From: Roseomonas elaeocarpi
GTDB lineage: Bacteria; Pseudomonadota; Alphaproteobacteria; Acetobacterales; Acetobacteraceae
Reading direction: 5' to 3'
Length of the DNA: 64,000 nt
NCBI RefSeq assembly: GCF_042433915.1
Contig: NZ_JBHLUN010000012.1
Location: forward strand, 124,001-188,000
Positions 60,939 to 64,000 of the stretch are shown piece by piece. Every line of letters starts with the position of its first letter. Position 1 is the first letter of the stretch. The notes beneath the pieces were generated by a model that was not told the DNA's origin, made no database searches, and saw only the letters and a list, made by a program, of their open reading frames with translations. The translations under genes were made by a program, and so were the position numbers.

Positions 60939-61853
60939 TCAACCGTCCCGCTCGCGGCTGTTGAGGCGGCGCGCCAGCGCGTCGCCCGCGGTGTTGAGGG
61001 CGTAGACCGTCAGCACGATCGCCAGCACCGGCCCCAGGATCAGCAGCGGAAAGCGGTTGAGCAGGTCGGTGGAGCCCGCGATCATGCCGCCCCAGCTCGG
61101 CGCCGGGGCCGGGATGCCGTAGCCCAGGAAGCTCAGCGAGCCCTCGGTGATGATCAGCCCGGCCATCAGCGGCGGCACGATGGCGGTGAGCGCGGGCACG
61201 AGGTTGGGCAGGATCTCGCGCAGGAGAATGCGCCCGTCGCCGGCCCCCATGGCGCGGGCGGCGAGCACGTAGTCGCGGTCGTTCTGCGCGATCACGCCGC
61301 CCTTGGCGATGCGGGCATAGGTGCCGATGTCGAGGATGCCCAGCGCCAGCATCATGGTCAGCACGGAATTCCCCACCACCGCGATCAGCGCCAGGATCAC
61401 CAGGATCGGCGGCAGCGAGGCCATGGCGTTGCTGTACAGGTCCACCGCGCGTTCCACCCAGCCGCGGTGGTAGCCGGCCAGCATCCCCAGCAAGAGGCCG
61501 AGGCTGAGCGCGATCGCGGTGGCCACGGCCACGATGCCCAGCGAGGTGCGCGCGCCGTAGAGCACGCGCGACAGGATGGAGCGGCCCAGCGCGTCGGTGC
61601 CGAGCAAGCCGTTCAGGCTCCACTCGGGGGGTTGCGAGAAGTCGCCATAGGGGAAGTTCGGCCGCTCCAGCCCGGGGATGAACTCCACCAGGGCGGCCGC
61701 CAGCACCAGGGCGAGGAGGAACAGGATGCTGAAGAGCTCGGTGGGCCGCGTGCGCGGCAGGCGCAGGCGCGCGGTGCGCGGCCAGGCGGCGCGGACCTCC
61801 GGCGGGATGGCCGCGTCGGCGGAGGCGAGGTCGGGGTTGAGGGGCGCGCTCAT
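60939..61853 (-). CDS. Oligopeptide-type ABC transporter permease (OppC/DppC)
   Basis: This 304-residue inner-membrane permease has five to six helices. The N-terminal periplasmic loop contains LLGTDALGRSILSRVLYGAR (typical OppC), and the EAA loop that binds the ATPases is VLAARAMGAGDGRILLREILP. The ATG overlaps the previous permease's stop in ATGA, so the two permeases are coupled. Confidence 0.93.
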   Translation of the reverse strand: MSAPLNPDLASADAAIPPEVRAAWPRTARLRLPRTRPTELFSILFLLALVLAAALVEFIPGLERPNFPYGDFSQPPEWSLNGLLGTDALGRSILSRVLYGARTSLGIVAVATAIALSLGLLLGMLAGYHRGWVERAVDLYSNAMASLPPILVILALIAVVGNSVLTMMLALGILDIGTYARIAKGGVIAQNDRDYVLAARAMGAGDGRILLREILPNLVPALTAIVPPLMAGLIITEGSLSFLGYGIPAPAPSWGGMIAGSTDLLNRFPLLILGPVLAIVLTVYALNTAGDALARRLNSRERDG

Positions 61854-62830
61854 CGCATCGTCACCCGCGGGTCGACGGCGGCGTAGCCCAGGTCCACCAG
61901 GATAAAGATCACCACGAAGATCGCGACGGTGAGCGTCAGGATCGCCTGCACCACCGGCAGGTCGTGGCTGCTCACCGCGCTCAGCACCGTCCAGCCGATG
62001 CCGGGCACGGCGAAGTAGCTCTCGACGATAAAGGAGCCGCCGAGCAGGTAGGTCATCGACAGGCCCATCACCGTCAGCACCGGCGGCAGCGACGGGCGCA
62101 GAACATGGCGCAGGAGGATGTGGCGCAGCGGCATGCCCTTGGCGCGCGCCACGGTGACGTAGTCCTCCGCCAGGGTCGCGGTGAACTCGGCGCGCGCCAC
62201 GCGGTAGAAATAGGCGCACTGGTGCACGCTCAGGCACATCACCGGCAGCGCCACGGAGCGGAGGTTGTTGAGCGGGTCCTCGGTGAGGCCGACCCAGCCG
62301 GTGGCGGGCAGCCAGCGCAGCACGACGGCGAAGACGAAGCCCAGGATCACCACCGTCACGAAGGTCGGCAGCGACAGCATCAGCGACGACACGCCCTGCA
62401 AGACGGCATCGAGGACGCCCTTGGGGTGGCTCGCGCTGTGCAGCGCCAGCGGCAGGGCGATGAGCAGCGATACGCCCATCGCCAGCGTGGCGATCTCGAA
62501 GGTCACCGCGGCGCGGTCGAACAGGAGGCCCGCCACGGACTGGCCGCTGAACAGGGTTTCGCCCAGGTCGCCGTGCAGCAGCCGGTTCAGCCAGTGCGCG
62601 TAGCGTTCCCAGACCGGCAGGTCGTAGCCGTAGCGCCCGTTGAGCGCCGCGATCTGCTCGGGCGTCGCGGTGTCGCCCAGGATCAGCTGCGCCGCCGAGC
62701 CCGGCATCAGCCCGCTCAGCGCCGTGGCGGCAAAGGTCACCACGAGAAAGACCGGAATGCCGGCGAGCAGCCGCGTCACCACGGCGCGCAGCACCGGCGG
62801 CAGGGGCAGGCGGGGCATGGCGGCGCGCAT
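61850..62830 (-). CDS. Oligopeptide-type ABC transporter permease (OppB/DppB)
   Basis: This 326-residue permease has about six helices. N-terminal LLAGIPVFLVVTFAATALSG is the first helix, and VARAEFTATLAEDYVTVARA with KGMPLRHILLRHVLRPSL forms the EAA loop. GGSFIVESYFAVPGIG is the usual pre-C-terminal motif. The start at 62830 is supported by AAGGAG at plus-strand 62840-62845; an upstream TTG would add seven residues. Located 108 bp after the isocitrate-lyase-family gene. Confidence 0.93.
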   Translation of the reverse strand: MRAAMPRLPLPPVLRAVVTRLLAGIPVFLVVTFAATALSGLMPGSAAQLILGDTATPEQIAALNGRYGYDLPVWERYAHWLNRLLHGDLGETLFSGQSVAGLLFDRAAVTFEIATLAMGVSLLIALPLALHSASHPKGVLDAVLQGVSSLMLSLPTFVTVVILGFVFAVVLRWLPATGWVGLTEDPLNNLRSVALPVMCLSVHQCAYFYRVARAEFTATLAEDYVTVARAKGMPLRHILLRHVLRPSLPPVLTVMGLSMTYLLGGSFIVESYFAVPGIGWTVLSAVSSHDLPVVQAILTLTVAIFVVIFILVDLGYAAVDPRVTMR

Positions 62831-62938
62831 GGTGCGGGGCTCCTTAAGCAACCGGCTCAGCCGCCGCCCGGGGGCGTGCCGGCGGAACCGTCGTGAGCGC
62901 GCCGGACCGGTCGGCCAGCCATGGAACCCGGTGCCCGG

Positions 62939-63871
62939 TCACAGCCGCTTCCACTCCTCCTCGGCGTCGAGCCAGCCGCGGTCGCGCTCCTGCAGGGCGC
63001 GCTGCTCCTGCTTGCTCAGGCCCCCCATCGTGTGCTCGTCGGCGTAGCGCGTGCTGCGGTCGGCGAAGACGCGGCGGCCGTAATCCATCATGCCGAACAT
63101 CGAGCCCTTCTCGAGGTAATGCATGGTCACGAGATTGAAGCCCAGCGCCGCGATCTCATCCAGCTCCACGAAGGGTACGCCGTTCACCGTCGCCACGTCG
63201 CCGAACATCTTCCAGCCCGGCAGCACGGCGGCGACCTTGCGGCATTCCTCGATGGTGCGCAGGCCGTGGACGTAGGTCATCTCGGCACCCAGCGCCTCGG
63301 CGCGCAAACAGCGCTCGATGGCGTCGTCCAGGCCGTGCTCCAGCTTGCTCTCGGTGCGCGCGATCACCACGCAGTCGGTGCCGGCGCAGGCCTCGATGCC
63401 GGCCTTGATCTTGGCGAGCCACAGGTCCTGCGGGATGACCTCGTGCGGGACGTTGCCGTCCACCTTGCCCGCCAGCGTCGCCGCTTCCATGGCGCGGCCG
63501 AAGCGGGCGTAGCCGCGCTCGTTGGGCGTGTCCTCGAGCAGGATGGCGGCGGCGCCCGCCTTGGCCAGGCGACGGCAGGTGCGATAGGCCTGCGCCACGT
63601 CGCCGAAGCCGTCATCAGCGTCGATGATCAGCGGCAGCGGCGAGTAGTCCGCGATGCGGTCGGTGGCCCAGACCAGCTCTTCCTGGTTGTGCAGGCCGAG
63701 GTCGGGCACGCCCGACATGCTGAAGCCGAGCGAGGCGCCGCTGAGCAGGATCGCCCCGAAGCCCGCCATCTCGGCCGCCTTGGCGGAGTAGCAGTCCCAG
63801 ACGCAGGGCGTGAAGACCTGGCCCTCGGACATCACCTCGCGGAAGGTCTTCTTTTTTCGCCCGTCGAGCAT
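62939..63871 (-). CDS. Isocitrate lyase/PEP mutase family enzyme
   Basis: This 310-residue TIM-barrel enzyme of the ICL/PEPM superfamily has the Mg-binding motif LIIDADDGFGD (residues about 80-90) and the conserved VVIARTESKLEHGLDDAIER. The catalytic Cys motif of true isocitrate or methylisocitrate lyases (KKCGH or KRCGH) is missing; the corresponding region reads EDTPNERGYARFG. It could act as a carboxyphosphoenolpyruvate mutase-like, oxaloacetate- or 2,3-dimethylmalate-type lyase. It leads the peptide-transporter operon. The start at 63871 (MLDGRKKK) has GGAG at seven bases; a GTG at 63895 is the alternative. Upstream 63872-64000 shows nothing recognisable. Confidence 0.85.
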   Translation of the reverse strand: MLDGRKKKTFREVMSEGQVFTPCVWDCYSAKAAEMAGFGAILLSGASLGFSMSGVPDLGLHNQEELVWATDRIADYSPLPLIIDADDGFGDVAQAYRTCRRLAKAGAAAILLEDTPNERGYARFGRAMEAATLAGKVDGNVPHEVIPQDLWLAKIKAGIEACAGTDCVVIARTESKLEHGLDDAIERCLRAEALGAEMTYVHGLRTIEECRKVAAVLPGWKMFGDVATVNGVPFVELDEIAALGFNLVTMHYLEKGSMFGMMDYGRRVFADRSTRYADEHTMGGLSKQEQRALQERDRGWLDAEEEWKRL

Positions 63872-64000
63872 CAACCGTCTCCACTTCCGTTGCACCGGCG
63901 CCGCGATCCGCGCGGCGTCATCGTCATTGTGTCGGGCCGTTCGCTGCCGGGGCGGTTCATGCCGCCCGCGGCGGTTCCGGCGCCGCCCGTCGCGTCACGC

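Overview
This is a very GC-rich (roughly 70% by eye), densely coded bacterial chromosome segment with about fifty genes. The gene content suggests an alphaproteobacterium, most likely an Acetobacteraceae/Roseomonas-type member of the Rhodospirillales. Pointers are the sppA-ihfB-lapA-like-pyrF-trpF row, a rhizobial-type aapJQMP general amino-acid transporter, IalB and PRC-barrel proteins, and grpE/dnaK/dnaJ without a recognisable CIRCE element. The taxon is inferred from families and base composition, not from a database search. I see no rRNA, tRNA, CRISPR array, prophage or insertion sequence.

Layout. 1-5.5 kb: the tail of a DHA2 drug exporter, a PhoA-type alkaline phosphatase, and a divergent oxyR/katA peroxide-defence pair with a palindromic operator candidate between them. 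5.8-11.2 kb: a degenerate HemC-like gene translationally coupled to ferrochelatase hemH, then sppA, ihfB, a LapA-domain protein, pyrF and trpF. 11.3-15 kb: a putatively exported SDR, dapB with a coupled DUF7002 gene, and a PRC-barrel protein. 15.2-21.8 kb: a TonB-dependent siderophore receptor and the dnaJ, dnaK and grpE chaperone genes. 22-25 kb: a GNAT acetyltransferase, a small HTH regulator, a class I glutamine amidotransferase and a DUF4919 lipoprotein. 24.9-30.4 kb: a TetR repressor divergent from an RND efflux pair, with paired operators around a good promoter. 30.6-41.5 kb: a carboxylesterase, ialB-like/rlmN, a GT-C glycosyltransferase, a methyltransferase, a class A penicillin-binding protein coupled to a histidine-kinase-like protein, and an ornithine-cyclodeaminase-family enzyme. 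Four copies of one REP-like repeat are scattered through this stretch.

41.8-48.6 kb: the aapJQMP operon behind a consensus sigma-54 promoter, followed by the potassium transporter kup. 49-52.7 kb: a peptide-type binding protein, a dihydroxyphthalate-decarboxylase-like protein and an SDR. 52.9-54.4 kb: rcnA and rcnR for nickel/cobalt efflux. 54.6-56.9 kb: a coupled DUF350/DUF1190/glutathionylspermidine-synthase-like operon. 57-58.4 kb: a membrane protein divergent from a second TetR regulator with duplicated operators. 58.4-63.9 kb: an Opp/Dpp-type ABC transporter operon (two permeases and two ATPases, no binding protein) led by an isocitrate lyase/PEP mutase-family enzyme.

Much of the window concerns import, export and stress: nitrogen-controlled amino-acid uptake, peptide uptake, iron, nickel and potassium transport, drug efflux, and peroxide and heat defence. 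Start and stop codons overlap often (ATGA, GTGA, TTGA), which fixes several start sites. Three of those fixed starts imply long Ala/Pro-rich N-terminal tails. The observations most worth following up are the HemC-like pseudoenzyme next to hemH, the covarying REP-like repeats, the sigma-54 promoter and the two TetR operator pairs.
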